Notes: generated by a model not told the origin, from the sequence alone. A stretch of 64,000 nt of DNA from Candidatus Saccharicenans sp. (GCA_024653215.1 JANLFU010000001.1:186001-250000), one strand, 5' to 3'; shown: positions 1 to 8,657, counted from the stretch's first letter. A program made the numbers and translations.

Positions 1-1
1 G

Positions 2-358
2 CTGTTCAGTCAGACCACCCGGTACATGGAGCAGGAAAGCCTGGCCCAGCTCCAGCTGAATGACCGGGAGAAAATAATGCTGAAAACCGCGGCCCTGATC
101 CTGACCGAAATTCAACCGCTCCTGCAGAGCTATTACGTGCATTACCGGCAGAAAGCCGGGGAGATGGACAAGAGCCTGAACTCCATCCCGGTGGGGGCGG
201 CCATCATCGCCCTGGCCGAGCTGTACGTCAGGATGGCCCGGCAGGGAAAGGTCAAGGTCGGTCCGGAAGAAATTTCTTCGCTGGAAGATCTGCAGAAACT
301 CAAGGGTCGCTATTTCCCGGACAGGGCGGTGGAGGCCTTAAGGCTTGTTATCTACTGA
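2..358 (+). CDS. C-terminal part of an unrecognised protein, cut by window edge
   Basis: The reading frame is open from the first bases of the window to a TGA at 356-358, so the gene probably begins outside; an internal ATG at 26 would give a 110-residue product. The visible part looks mainly alpha-helical, with no signal peptide, membrane segment, cysteine pair or nucleotide-binding motif. It sits 33 bases upstream of the DUF429 gene on the same strand and could share its transcript. I do not recognise the family and assign no function. Confidence 0.5.
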   Translation: MFSQTTRYMEQESLAQLQLNDREKIMLKTAALILTEIQPLLQSYYVHYRQKAGEMDKSLNSIPVGAAIIALAELYVRMARQGKVKVGPEEISSLEDLQKLKGRYFPDRAVEALRLVIY

Positions 359-391
359 AGCGGCCGGAGATAAACCCCGGGTGCCATCCCG

Positions 392-1066
392 ATGACAACC
401 CGGCTGACCAGAATTGTGGGCCTCGACCTGGCCGGTTCTCCGCACAGGCCAACGGGCTTCTCTCTTATCAAGGGCAGGGCAATTTTCACCTCGGTTCTTT
501 TCACCGACCAGGAAATCTTCGAGGCAGTGCGAAAAACCGACCCGCTGCTCGTGGCCATCGATGCGCCATTGAGCCTGCCTCCCGGCCGGCGAGACATCGA
601 GGACCGGAGGGGTGGTCATTTCCGGAGCTGTGACCTGGAGCTGAGAAAGCGTGGTATCCGCTTCTTCCCCATAACCCTGGGCCCGATGCGCGCTCTGACC
701 CGGAGGGGCCTGGAGTTGAAATCAGAGTTTCTCCGGTCGGGGTATGAAGTAATAGAAATTTATCCGGGCGGTGCCCAGGATATCTGGGGATTGCCCAGGG
801 CCGGCCATGACAGGAAAAAGCTGGCCCGTGGCCTGGAAAAACTGTCCCGGAAGGAGTTCAACCTCGGCCTGAGCCGAAAAGCAAAGCCCTGGCCGCAGAT
901 GTCGGCCGATGAACTCGACGCGGTCACCGCGGCCCTGGTCGGCCTTTTGTACTGTCAGGGGCGGGCCGAGCTTTATGGCAGGGGAAAAAAGATAATAGTC
1001 ATGCCGGCAGGAGGGGAGCGCAGGTCGGGTAGATCTGGTAATAAGACTGTCCGGGCAAAAAGCTGA
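392..1066 (+). CDS. DUF429 family protein (predicted RNase H-fold nuclease)
   Basis: The 224-residue product starts with a beta strand carrying an acidic residue, GLDLAGS at residues 10-16, followed by AIDAPLSLP near residue 51 and an acidic EIYPGG segment near residue 120. This pattern of separated acidic residues is typical of DUF429, which is predicted to adopt an RNase H-like fold; its substrate is not established. There is no signal peptide, so it should be cytoplasmic. The ribosome binding site before ATG 392 is poor, which fits coupling to the upstream frame that ends 33 bases before. The last 30 or so residues are basic and low-complexity and may be a disordered tail. Confidence 0.75.
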   Translation: MTTRLTRIVGLDLAGSPHRPTGFSLIKGRAIFTSVLFTDQEIFEAVRKTDPLLVAIDAPLSLPPGRRDIEDRRGGHFRSCDLELRKRGIRFFPITLGPMRALTRRGLELKSEFLRSGYEVIEIYPGGAQDIWGLPRAGHDRKKLARGLEKLSRKEFNLGLSRKAKPWPQMSADELDAVTAALVGLLYCQGRAELYGRGKKIIVMPAGGERRSGRSGNKTVRAKS

Positions 1067-1181
1067 ATCTCAACGGAATCAGACAAGCCAGGGCTTCAAA
1101 GAAATCAAAACTGCCCATTGACCTAAAGGTGCGACCATAGCTAGGCCCGGTTACCACCGGTTAAAAACTGACCACGCACTA

Positions 1182-3269
1182 TTAGATCCTGAAGAGATAG
1201 GATACTTTAAGGGTGGTAGAATGCCCTCTTTCTGTTTCCAGGAACTCTCGCCGCTGGCTTTTCTTGAAGCTGAGCTGGATGATGCTTCCGGCCCCGAGGT
1301 AGTAGCCGGCCAGGAAATCAAAGCTGTACTGGTTTTCCCTTGTTTCGCCCAGCAGCATGGTGCTGAGAAAGAGTTTTTGAGTTATCTGGTAATGCAGGGA
1401 GGCTTCGTAGGTCAGCCCCTCGAATACCTCTTCCCCGGTAGCTGACAGCAGCTGCCTGATGTAATCCGCGCCGAAGGACAGTTCGATGTTGCTCCTGGGT
1501 TTCAAGGAGATACTGCCTTCCAGGCTGAGCTGGCTACCGGGACTTACGGCCGTAAAGTCTTCATTGTAGATGCCCCTTCTCTGCCAGTTGCTCTCCAGGC
1601 TTATTTCTTTCAGGAAGCCGCCTCTTTCCCAGTCGAAGTCGAAGTTGGCTCCATAATTTTTCAGAAATTCGCCGTTCCAGACCAGGTCATCCTCCGGTGT
1701 CAGCACCTGGTACTGGCTCTTTCCGGTGAAAACGCCGTAATGGAATTCTATCCGGTTGAACAGGTCCCAGAACATCATGAACTCCAGCTGCTCGCTCACT
1801 TTTCGACCGTATGAGTCCTGGTTAATGTTGCCCTGGATGTCCCAGCTCAGCCTCTGGACCGTGCCCTGGTTGAAACGCCAGGCATAGCCCAGCATGGCCT
1901 CCAGCGCCTGAAAATCGACCCGGTTGAGGTAGCCGGCCCTGAGCCTGGCGTTATCTTCTATCCTTTCAAAGCTGGCAGCCAGCTGCAAACCGGCATCCGG
2001 CTCCCGCTGGAACTCGATCTGGTGTATTCCGTTTCTGGAATTGTTGCCGGCCGAGTTGAAACAGAAAATGCTGGCCCCCCGAATATAATAGATATCCTTG
2101 AAGTTGAAGCTGTAATCAAGGGCCAGGTTCTGGCTGGTGGAGTCCTGCTCGTCGACTCCGGTGTAATAAATCCCGATCTGTGAGTTCTTGAAGATGTCGC
2201 GCTTGAGACGGAACACCCTGAACTTGGATGAGCCGTAGTCCGTCTTGTTGAGGGCGCCCAGTATGCCGAAGGAATACCTGCCCGTCTTGCCCGAAATCTT
2301 GGCGGCCAGCCTCGGGTCCCTGATCCGCCGGGAATAGAAGATCCTGGTACCGGTGGCCAGGCTGAAGTACTGGCTGCCCTCGGTGAAGAACGGGCGGTTT
2401 TCCTGAAGGTAGTTTTCGTAGGGCGAGAGCTGGTAGAGAAACGGGTCGGACTCGACCTGGCTGAAATCGGGACTGGCCGTGACATCAAGGTAAAGGTTGG
2501 GCTGGATGCCGTATTTCACGTCCACTCCCACTGCCAGCTTGTCGTCCTTCTCATCCTCCCAGCGGGAAGAACGCACCCCGGCATAGGGAAAGATTTCCAG
2601 GTTGTGACCGGCCTTGATTCCACTTAGTCCCCTCAACTCGGCCATCTGGTGGAGGCGGGGCAGGTCCCTCTTGACCTCGGTCCAGTAGTCGGTTTCGTTG
2701 AGCCGGTGAATGTACCGGGAAAAGTTTATTCCCCAGACCTGCTCGGAGGCGGTGGAGAAACGAAGGGACTTGAAGGGGATGGCCATTTCGGCCGACCAGC
2801 CGTCCTCCCTTATTTTGGCGCCTGATTTCCAGATGGTTTCGACCGAGTTTTTCTGGATTCCCTTGGGGTTGAGGGTGAAGGAAATGCTGGTTCTCTTATC
2901 GTTGTAGGTATCCAGGATGACCTGGATGGAATCGTTGTTCTCGAATTCATTCCGGGGTGTGAGTTCGGCCCAGATCCGGTCGGGGTGGGAATCCTTCATC
3001 AGGAAGGCAAAATAGATGTACCTGTCATCGTAAGCGGCCCAGACATAGGTTTCCTCAGAAGCCGGGGCCCCGTTGACGGGATTGTACTGGATAAAGCCGG
3101 AAACAGGCTGGATATTCTGCCAGCAGTCGTCATCCAGCAGCCCGTCTATCCGGGGAGGCCGATCTGTTCTCTTTATTTCCAGAACTTTGGACCTGTCCTG
3201 GGCCGGCAGAGCCAGGGCCTGCACAACCAGGATAACCATCAGGATAAGAAATCGTTTGCTTCTGTTCAT
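1182..3269 (-). CDS. Secreted CBM9-like / DUF5916 outer-membrane protein
   Basis: A signal peptide with a hydrophobic run (LILMVILVVQALA) opens the 695-residue product. Residues about 30-205 form a carbohydrate-binding family 9-like domain (PRIDGLLDDDCW start, Asn/Asp-rich ligand loops). The rest is a DUF5916 region with alternating aromatic strands ending in a terminal LFRI motif, typical of an outer-membrane beta barrel. Proteins of this architecture are common in Bacteroidota and Acidobacteriota; their role is not established, though binding or passage of a glycan or peptide is often proposed. ATG 3269 is chosen because the signal peptide starts there. A TTG at 3296, preceded by AGGA, would add nine residues. 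The gene is monocistronic. Confidence 0.78.
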   Translation of the reverse strand: MNRSKRFLILMVILVVQALALPAQDRSKVLEIKRTDRPPRIDGLLDDDCWQNIQPVSGFIQYNPVNGAPASEETYVWAAYDDRYIYFAFLMKDSHPDRIWAELTPRNEFENNDSIQVILDTYNDKRTSISFTLNPKGIQKNSVETIWKSGAKIREDGWSAEMAIPFKSLRFSTASEQVWGINFSRYIHRLNETDYWTEVKRDLPRLHQMAELRGLSGIKAGHNLEIFPYAGVRSSRWEDEKDDKLAVGVDVKYGIQPNLYLDVTASPDFSQVESDPFLYQLSPYENYLQENRPFFTEGSQYFSLATGTRIFYSRRIRDPRLAAKISGKTGRYSFGILGALNKTDYGSSKFRVFRLKRDIFKNSQIGIYYTGVDEQDSTSQNLALDYSFNFKDIYYIRGASIFCFNSAGNNSRNGIHQIEFQREPDAGLQLAASFERIEDNARLRAGYLNRVDFQALEAMLGYAWRFNQGTVQRLSWDIQGNINQDSYGRKVSEQLEFMMFWDLFNRIEFHYGVFTGKSQYQVLTPEDDLVWNGEFLKNYGANFDFDWERGGFLKEISLESNWQRRGIYNEDFTAVSPGSQLSLEGSISLKPRSNIELSFGADYIRQLLSATGEEVFEGLTYEASLHYQITQKLFLSTMLLGETRENQYSFDFLAGYYLGAGSIIQLSFKKSQRREFLETERGHSTTLKVSYLFRI

Positions 3270-3403
3270 CTTGTTTTCCGAATTAATCCTCAACAAAATT
3301 TCCTATTAAGACGTCAGCCCGTTAATTTTCTTCCGTTTTTGACTGGATTTTAACAGATAAATTGTTACCTTAAATCCAGGTATTTTCAGATATGGGCTGG
3401 CGC

Positions 3404-4309
3404 TCACTCCAGGCTCAGCAGGTACTGGTCCAGTAGATACTGCAGGTTAAAACGGTAACCATAGGCTCGCAGGAACTCAATGATGGTCACAAAATCAGTC
3501 TGGCCGGTGCGGTATTGTTGGAGGAGCTTCAGGAAGTGCTTTCTCTCGCCCGGGGTAAGTTTGGGTGAGGCATACCCGAACATGTGGTTCAGGGAGTTGA
3601 GCAGGTTTGATTTCCTGATTGGCCGGCTCAAGATCCGGTAAAGAGTCTGCCGGTAGTTTTCCAGGGTTTGTTCAAAATTGCCCTTCCGGTGAGCGGCCAG
3701 AATCCGGCCCAGGTCCTGCAGGTCTTTCTGGCAGATGGACATCAGCAGGTACTTGGCCCGGGAATGGAAGTCTATGAGGGATTTGATATCCCGGCTTGAT
3801 TTACGGAAGAGAAAGTGCAGGTAAACCCTGGCCAGGAATTCCCAGCGCAGCTCGCGGTTATTGAGCCTTCCTTCGTCTATTAGCGGCAGGTGAGGGCGCA
3901 GCCTCCTGACCGTGGCCGGAAAGAGGCCGTCATCCTTGCCCAGGATGTTGGTGCCCTCCCGGTTGCCGAAGACCTTGGCGCTCTTAACACCACAACTGGG
4001 AGACTTGGCCTTGAGGATGAAGCCGTCCACCTCCGGCAGGTTATTTATGGTTTTCTCCGAATAGTCCAGGAGTTTCTGGGTTACGTTGAGCCCGGTTTCC
4101 CGCTGAATGACCTCAACCCGGTCGCCAAACTTGAACATGCTGACCGTCTTGCGGGGAATGCCCAGGCCGATTTCCACTTCGGGGCAGACGGTTATCAGCT
4201 CGAACCTTGGCTTGAGGGCATTAACGTTATCGTCGCTGACCGTGCCGCCGTTATAGCGGTTGAAATAGCCGTTGAGGCAGGCGCTGATGACCACAGTTGG
4301 CTTGTCCAT
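3404..4309 (-). CDS. DUF523 (TudS-type thiouracil desulfurase) fused to DUF1722/YbgA
   Basis: The N-terminal half has the three DUF523 cysteines, in SACL (C11), VCPE (C42) and SPSCG (C106), counting from the ATG at 4309. In the characterised DUF523 enzyme TudS these hold a [4Fe-4S] cluster that removes sulfur from 2-thiouracil. The C-terminal half, from about residue 185, is a helical DUF1722/YbgA domain, a known natural fusion partner. No signal peptide, so cytoplasmic. A role in recycling or detoxifying thiolated pyrimidines is inferred from the family. An upstream in-frame start at 4330 would add seven residues, but the family motif follows the 4309 start closely. Single-gene unit. Confidence 0.8.
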   Translation of the reverse strand: MDKPTVVISACLNGYFNRYNGGTVSDDNVNALKPRFELITVCPEVEIGLGIPRKTVSMFKFGDRVEVIQRETGLNVTQKLLDYSEKTINNLPEVDGFILKAKSPSCGVKSAKVFGNREGTNILGKDDGLFPATVRRLRPHLPLIDEGRLNNRELRWEFLARVYLHFLFRKSSRDIKSLIDFHSRAKYLLMSICQKDLQDLGRILAAHRKGNFEQTLENYRQTLYRILSRPIRKSNLLNSLNHMFGYASPKLTPGERKHFLKLLQQYRTGQTDFVTIIEFLRAYGYRFNLQYLLDQYLLSLE

Positions 4310-4537
4310 GATTATTGATTTTATAGACAATTGGGCTGAATTTCCAGCCAGGGTAATAATTTATTTTTCTCCGCAGTATTGATTTCAATCGTGGAATCCA
4401 GCCGCCACGGGCAACTGGGTGGAGGTTAATCAAATGTCTAACGGGTCCGAAATTTTATCATAGGTACTTAGTACGATAGCGTCCCTTAAAATGGTCACGG
4501 CCAGGGTTTGATGGATTTGACCGGCCCTGCGGGGTAT
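4310..4537. other. Intergenic stretch without a supported gene
   Basis: Between the divergent DUF523 gene and the predicted promoter at 4538 I see only short overlapping open frames without ribosome binding sites. The stretch is AT-richer than the genes around it and presumably holds the promoter of the minus-strand gene. I cannot fix that promoter's hexamers with confidence. Confidence 0.5.
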
Positions 4538-4565
4538 TTGACAGGACGGCCAGGAAATTTATCAT
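4538..4565 (+). promoter_or_regulatory. Predicted sigma-70-type promoter for the secreted protein gene
   Basis: TTGACA at 4538-4543 is a perfect -35. It is followed by a 16-base spacer and TATCAT at 4560-4565 as -10. Transcription would start near 4572, giving a leader of about 75 bases before the ATG at 4648. Confidence 0.5.
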
Positions 4566-4647
4566 GGCCGCGATGTCTTGAAAAAATCCCGGGCGTAGTT
4601 TATAAAGGGAACAGCTTTAGCTCGATGACCAGAGGATTGGAGGTCAG

Positions 4648-5220
4648 ATGTTTGGCCATGGAAAAGCGACCATATCCCGGCCCTGGAAGCGGGCCATCCT
4701 GGTGGCTTTTATCTTCTTTCAGTTCTCGCTGACCGTTGCCGGTTCAAACAGAAATACGGGCCTGCGACCCCAGGGGTCTCTATCCGCGGCAGAAATCAGG
4801 AACCTGGCCAGGAACTTTGAGTATAGCCTGGTGGACGGTTCCAGGTATCGGTTGAAGAATGGAATGTATGAATCGGGGAAGGGGCTGGATGATTATGTCA
4901 GCCTGAAGCTGGCGGCCCTGGCTCTGGGCGACCTCAACGGCGACGGGCAGCCCGAGGCCGCGGTTGTTCTGGTTTCCAATTTCGGGGGAAGCGGCTCCTT
5001 TTACGAGATAACGGTTCTAATCAACCGGGGCCAGGACCTGGAACAGACCAATAACCTGGAGCTGGGAGACCGGGTGGAGATAAAAAAGCTGGCCATAGCC
5101 GGAGGCAAGATCAGGCTTGATTTGTTGACCCATGGACCGGACGACCCGATGTGCTGCCCCAGCCAGAAGGCAACTCTTATCTTCGGGTTGGCTTCGGGCC
5201 GGCTGCAGCTTCTGGAATGA
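4648..5220 (+). CDS. Secreted or membrane-anchored protein of unknown function with Ca-loop-like motif
   Basis: ATG 4648 follows a good GGAGG at about five bases. The 190-residue product begins with a basic stretch and a hydrophobic segment (residues about 17-32), so it is exported or anchored. The mature part has GDLNGDGQPEAAVVL near residue 91, an FG-GAP/dockerin-like acidic loop often seen with calcium. Near residue 172 it has DPMCCPS, a short cysteine pair that recurs in a widespread family of small bacterial exported proteins of unknown role. I recognise this pattern but not a named family. It stands alone between convergent neighbours, behind its own predicted promoter. Confidence 0.7.
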   Translation: MFGHGKATISRPWKRAILVAFIFFQFSLTVAGSNRNTGLRPQGSLSAAEIRNLARNFEYSLVDGSRYRLKNGMYESGKGLDDYVSLKLAALALGDLNGDGQPEAAVVLVSNFGGSGSFYEITVLINRGQDLEQTNNLELGDRVEIKKLAIAGGKIRLDLLTHGPDDPMCCPSQKATLIFGLASGRLQLLE

Positions 5221-5396
5221 GCCAGAGGACCGGCTTTATGGCAGATCTTTACCCGTGCTGGTCTCTTAAGAAAATTTCAATTGTAGGCCGGTTGTAATTC
5301 CTCACTATCCTGGAGAGGAAGCTTGAATTACAGACTGCTTTTCCCAGAACAGCCAGGCCTCAAGCCTGGATTATAGAAGAATTCTGACTGCCGGTC

Positions 5397-6050
5397 TTAA
5401 AAACCTATTCCCAGTAGAACCGAGAAGCCGGTATTCCGGGCCTTGTCGGTCGGAACGGACGAACTTTCAGAAAGGATGTTGCCCAGCCCGTAGTGGTAGC
5501 GGGCATCGACCGAGACCTTAAACAGAAGCGGTATCTTAATGTCCAGGCCGAGTCCGCCGACCGCGGCCAGGGCGTTGTTCCTGAAATCGCTCTTGATGTC
5601 TTCTTCTTCGCTCGTTCCCATGTAGGTCATCTTGACCTTGGCCTTTTGCAGGAAGCCGTAGGAGGGGCCGCCGAAAATGTAGAATTTTACCGGCCCGGCC
5701 GGAATGATGTTCAGCCTGACCAGGAGCGGTATTTCAATATAATCCAGCATGAGCCGGGCCTGGGCCAGGGAGGCCGGGTCGGCCGGGTCCAGCAGAACCT
5801 GGGCTTCCATTCCACGGCGGGAATAGAGAACTTCGGGCTGAAGTCCAATCGGCCCGAAATTGAGGCTGAGGAAAGCACCGAAACAGTAGCCCTGGAGGTA
5901 CTTCTGACCGGGCATATCGATGGCCGGACTGAAGACGATCTTGGAGTTATTAAGTCCTCCCTTGACTCCAAAGGTGACCAGGGCTCGGGCCGGTGAAGCG
6001 GCCAGTGCCAGGAGCAACAGAATCAGGGAAATAACAAGCGTTTTCTTCAT
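5397..6050 (-). CDS. PorT-family outer-membrane beta-barrel protein
   Basis: The start is ATG 6050, five bases after AAGGAGG; the alternative GTG at 6056 overlaps that Shine-Dalgarno and is rejected. A signal peptide (MKKTLVISLILLLLALAA) is followed by TFGVKGGLNNSK, the GLQPEVLYSRRG segment, YIEIPLLVRLN and the FGGPSYGF strand. This is the signature order of the small eight-stranded outer-membrane barrel family (OMP_b-brl_2). Such proteins are structural or sensory rather than general porins; the exact role is unknown. A clear paralogue of similar length lies at 13302-13925. Confidence 0.85.
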   Translation of the reverse strand: MKKTLVISLILLLLALAASPARALVTFGVKGGLNNSKIVFSPAIDMPGQKYLQGYCFGAFLSLNFGPIGLQPEVLYSRRGMEAQVLLDPADPASLAQARLMLDYIEIPLLVRLNIIPAGPVKFYIFGGPSYGFLQKAKVKMTYMGTSEEEDIKSDFRNNALAAVGGLGLDIKIPLLFKVSVDARYHYGLGNILSESSSVPTDKARNTGFSVLLGIGF

Positions 6051-6172
6051 CGCCACCTCCTTCGAACTAATCTAATAAATTTAACCTGACCAAAGCAAGA
6101 AATATTTTGTCGTCAGGCCAATCTTTTCTGCCTGTTATATTAGTCGATTGGCGGAGAAATTCTTGAAAATTG

Positions 6173-6211
6173 AGCCGGTACCGATTTCATCCTGTTTCAA
6201 TGGTACCGGCT
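6173..6211 (-). terminator. Perfect 10-bp inverted repeat, possible terminator
   Basis: AGCCGGTACC (6173-6182) and GGTACCGGCT (6202-6211) are exact reverse complements around a 19-base loop. On the minus strand the repeat lies downstream of the sigma/anti-sigma/secretin-like operon and upstream of the PorT barrel. A short T-rich stretch follows three bases after the stem, so it may end the operon; the tail is weak and the loop large, so an operator is also possible. Confidence 0.4.
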
Positions 6212-6311
6212 TGTCTGGCTTCTGCTCGGGGCCTGTTTCATTTATAAGGCCATAATGTATCTGCTGAAAAAGAGAATTTAAATGTTCCCTATTTTATAAT
6301 TTAACCGCAAT

Positions 6312-7103
6312 TCATGAAACAATCTTCCCGGATATTATCAGGATAAGGCCCTTGTTCGTTTCTGACGCGCTGTGTTGATTCATCCGGGAAACTCCCACCA
6401 CGGCCCGGTCTCCTGATTTTAAGTTCAGGGTGCTATCAATAAGATAAATCGGGCTTGTGGGTTCCCAGAATTTCTCGTTAGATGAGGCCACCATCTTTTC
6501 AGACTTTACCTGCCGCAGGGTGACATTAAGTTTGATGTTTTCCTGGGATTGATTATCCGTGACTTCTGGTTTCAGTACTATGTCAAACTGGTTGTTTGGC
6601 CCGAAACTGGTCATTGCCTGTTGTCGATCTATGGCCCTGACCATGGCGGCATCCAGCAGTTGATAGCTCCCGAACCTGAGTAACTTTTGTAATTCCTTGA
6701 TCAGCGGGTCGTTTTTGAGTTCGGGGTCGGTTGGTTTCTCACCTTCATCAGCGATGATTAGCTGGACGGTAAAAACAACATCTTTGGGTTTGACGTCAAT
6801 TTTCCTGATGGCTTCTAACATTTTCGACAGGTTTTCCGGTGTATCAGAAATTATCAGGACGTTGCTTTTACGGTCGGTGCTGGCTCGAGTATCTGGACCC
6901 CAGTAAGGTACCAGCAGTCTACCCATGGCCTCAGCCTCCACATATTGCAACTTGACCACTTCCTGCTTGAGTTCTTTTTTTTCTTTTTCTCTGGGCTGGG
7001 CTTCCTGGGGAAGAGCAGCGAACAGCGACCAATTCAGGCTGGCCAAGAAAATTAGAGAAAAAACCAGGTAGAAAAGTCGTTTCGTGAGTTTAAGTTTTTT
7101 CAT
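6312..7103 (-). CDS. Exported secretin-N (NolW-like) domain protein, third gene of ECF operon
   Basis: An N-terminal signal peptide (hydrophobic FYLVFSLIFLASL) precedes a short charged linker. Residues about 45-105 carry a NolW/secretin_N-like repeat: KLQYVEAEAMGRLL, then DRKSNVLIISDTPENL and a final IDVKPKDVVF strand. This fold occurs in the periplasmic part of secretins, but the C-terminal secretin pore domain is missing and the protein is only 263 residues. A second beta-rich region ends it. The start overlaps the anti-sigma stop by 4 bp (ATGA) and has GAGGAG eight bases upstream. Location in a sigma/anti-sigma operon suggests an envelope sensor or effector; this is inference. Confidence 0.7.
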   Translation of the reverse strand: MKKLKLTKRLFYLVFSLIFLASLNWSLFAALPQEAQPREKEKKELKQEVVKLQYVEAEAMGRLLVPYWGPDTRASTDRKSNVLIISDTPENLSKMLEAIRKIDVKPKDVVFTVQLIIADEGEKPTDPELKNDPLIKELQKLLRFGSYQLLDAAMVRAIDRQQAMTSFGPNNQFDIVLKPEVTDNQSQENIKLNVTLRQVKSEKMVASSNEKFWEPTSPIYLIDSTLNLKSGDRAVVGVSRMNQHSASETNKGLILIISGKIVS

Positions 7104-7837
7104 TTGATTACTCCTCTTAAATTGAACTCGCTGTCCAGAATCCAGACCACCTGGATCCCGGATTCTGGCAGCTTGAAAACCATTTCCACCCGACCTGCTT
7201 TCAGGTCAGACGGTATTTCAGTAATTTTCTCCCGGCCTTTTTCGGCGGGGAAAATATCGGTTTCTCTGATCCCGGTCCCCCGAATTTCTTTTTTTGCTAA
7301 TAGTTTTTTCCCGGCTGACTTTCTATCTGCCGGTTTAACCGGTCTGGATTCTGGCCCGGGTTCTTTTTCCTGGCTATCAATTTTAACGGCTTCTTTTCTC
7401 AGTGCCGACTCAACTCGGGTCTCGGTCATGGTCGCTTTTTCTTCCGAGGCGGCCACCTCGACAGGTCGAGGCTTGAATTGGCTTATACGGGTCTGGATGA
7501 GGAAAACGGCTGCGACAAGTACGGCCATCGAGGCGGCGACTATGGCCGGTTTTTTCCAGCTCCTGGCTGGCAGCCAGGAGGACATTTTTTCCTCCCGGCG
7601 GGCTCCAGATATTTTAGCCATCAGTTCCTGCCAGCGATTTTCGTCCCATCCTGGTAACTTCTGGCGTTCTTTCAAGTCGGCCTGCCTGATAGCGGCCAAT
7701 GAGTTTTCAACGGTAATTAATTCTTGCTGGCAGCCAGGACATTCTCTCAGGTGTTTTTCCACGGCGGACGAAGAATGCCGGTTGAGGTCACCGGAGACGT
7801 AAAGCAGCAATCGCCGGCGAACAGATTTACATTTCAT
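7100..7837 (-). CDS. Anti-sigma factor with N-terminal zinc-binding (zf-HC2) domain
   Basis: The N-terminus has the ZAS pattern Cys3, then H29-x3-C33-x2-C36 (HLRECPGC), which binds zinc and holds an ECF sigma factor. One membrane span lies at about residues 95-115, leaving a periplasmic part of about 130 residues rich in Lys and Glu that ends in a short beta-rich segment. It overlaps the sigma gene by 11 bp and the downstream secretin-like gene by 4 bp, so all three should be translated together. The usual mode for the family is membrane release of the sigma factor after an envelope signal. The signal is not visible here. Confidence 0.85.
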   Translation of the reverse strand: MKCKSVRRRLLLYVSGDLNRHSSSAVEKHLRECPGCQQELITVENSLAAIRQADLKERQKLPGWDENRWQELMAKISGARREEKMSSWLPARSWKKPAIVAASMAVLVAAVFLIQTRISQFKPRPVEVAASEEKATMTETRVESALRKEAVKIDSQEKEPGPESRPVKPADRKSAGKKLLAKKEIRGTGIRETDIFPAEKGREKITEIPSDLKAGRVEMVFKLPESGIQVVWILDSEFNLRGVIK

Positions 7838-8435
7838 TTTTGCCTCCTGGCCGGCCAGCGGCTTTCTGCCCGGAAATCAACTGCCTGATTTTTCTCCTGG
7901 CTGAACTCAGGTTGACCCGGACAGAAATACTGGAGGTTCTGAGCAGCGCGGCCGCCTCTTTAATGCTCAAACCTTCGAGGTCTCTAAGCACAAAGACCTG
8001 CCTTTCTTTATGGCTGAGTCTTCCCAGGCAGGCGTTGATATCAAGCTGGAGGTCGGAAATCGTTTCGGCCCGGGTCTGACTGGAAACCGCCCCTTCGATT
8101 TCTTGCGGGTCAGGATTGCCGTCGACCCGCCTGTTTTCGAGCCAATCCCTTCCGGCGTTGGTTTCCAGCCTTCTTTTCCGGTAACAGTCGCGGGCCAGAT
8201 TGGCTGCTATTTGGAACAACCAGTTGCGGAAATTTCTCTCCGGGTTGAAGCGGTGAAGGTACCGGAAGCACCTCAGCAATGTTTCCTGGGCAATGTCCAT
8301 GGCTTCTTCCATGTTTCCAGTCATCCTGTAAGCCAGATGGAGGAGAGACCGGCGGTAGGGAAGCACCAGCTGCTCAAAAGCTGCGCTCTCACCGGACAGG
8401 GTTTTCCGCCACAGCTCTTTTTCTCTTTCATCCAT
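7827..8435 (-). CDS. ECF-type RNA polymerase sigma factor
   Basis: The 202-residue product has sigma region 2 (LAYRMTGNMEEAMDIAQE, then FRNWLFQIAANLARD). It also has a region 4 helix-turn-helix (LEGLSIKEAAALL, then SVRVNLSSARRKI), with no region 3, which defines the extracytoplasmic-function group. It is the first gene of the operon with its zinc anti-sigma factor and a secretin-N-like protein. ATG 8435 lies only about 8 bases from a predicted -10 at 8443-8448, so its message may be nearly leaderless. No typical ECF autoregulatory GGAAC-type -35 is obvious upstream. Confidence 0.9.
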   Translation of the reverse strand: MDEREKELWRKTLSGESAAFEQLVLPYRRSLLHLAYRMTGNMEEAMDIAQETLLRCFRYLHRFNPERNFRNWLFQIAANLARDCYRKRRLETNAGRDWLENRRVDGNPDPQEIEGAVSSQTRAETISDLQLDINACLGRLSHKERQVFVLRDLEGLSIKEAAALLRTSSISVRVNLSSARRKIRQLISGQKAAGRPGGKNEM

Positions 8436-8442
8436 CTACCTA

Positions 8443-8472
8443 TCTATACCACTAATTTTCTCAGAATGTTAA
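8443..8472 (-). promoter_or_regulatory. Predicted promoter of the ECF sigma operon
   Basis: On the minus strand, TTAACA (8472-8467), an 18-base spacer and TATAGA (8448-8443) form a housekeeping-type promoter. The transcription start would fall within a base or two of the ATG at 8435, leaving almost no leader. Confidence 0.35.
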
Positions 8473-8648
8473 GGCGGATCTTGAAGTGTTATTTTTGCTG
8501 ATACCGTTGTTGGACAGGCCCTTGAACCTGGGCAGGAAGCTCGAAGAAAAATCTTCGTTAATAATTCCAGAATTATCAATATGACGTTACCGCCTTAACC
8601 AGAGTCCTGTCTTTTAGCAATAAGCACTTCAGTCTTGGTTCAGGTTTT

Positions 8649-8657
8649 TGTTATACT
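8649..8657 (+). promoter_or_regulatory. Predicted extended -10 promoter for the sialidase-like gene
   Basis: TG-T-TATACT forms an extended -10 element at 8649-8657; no good -35 is visible at normal spacing. A start near 8664 would give a leader of about 28 bases holding GAGG before the ATG at 8692. Confidence 0.35.
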
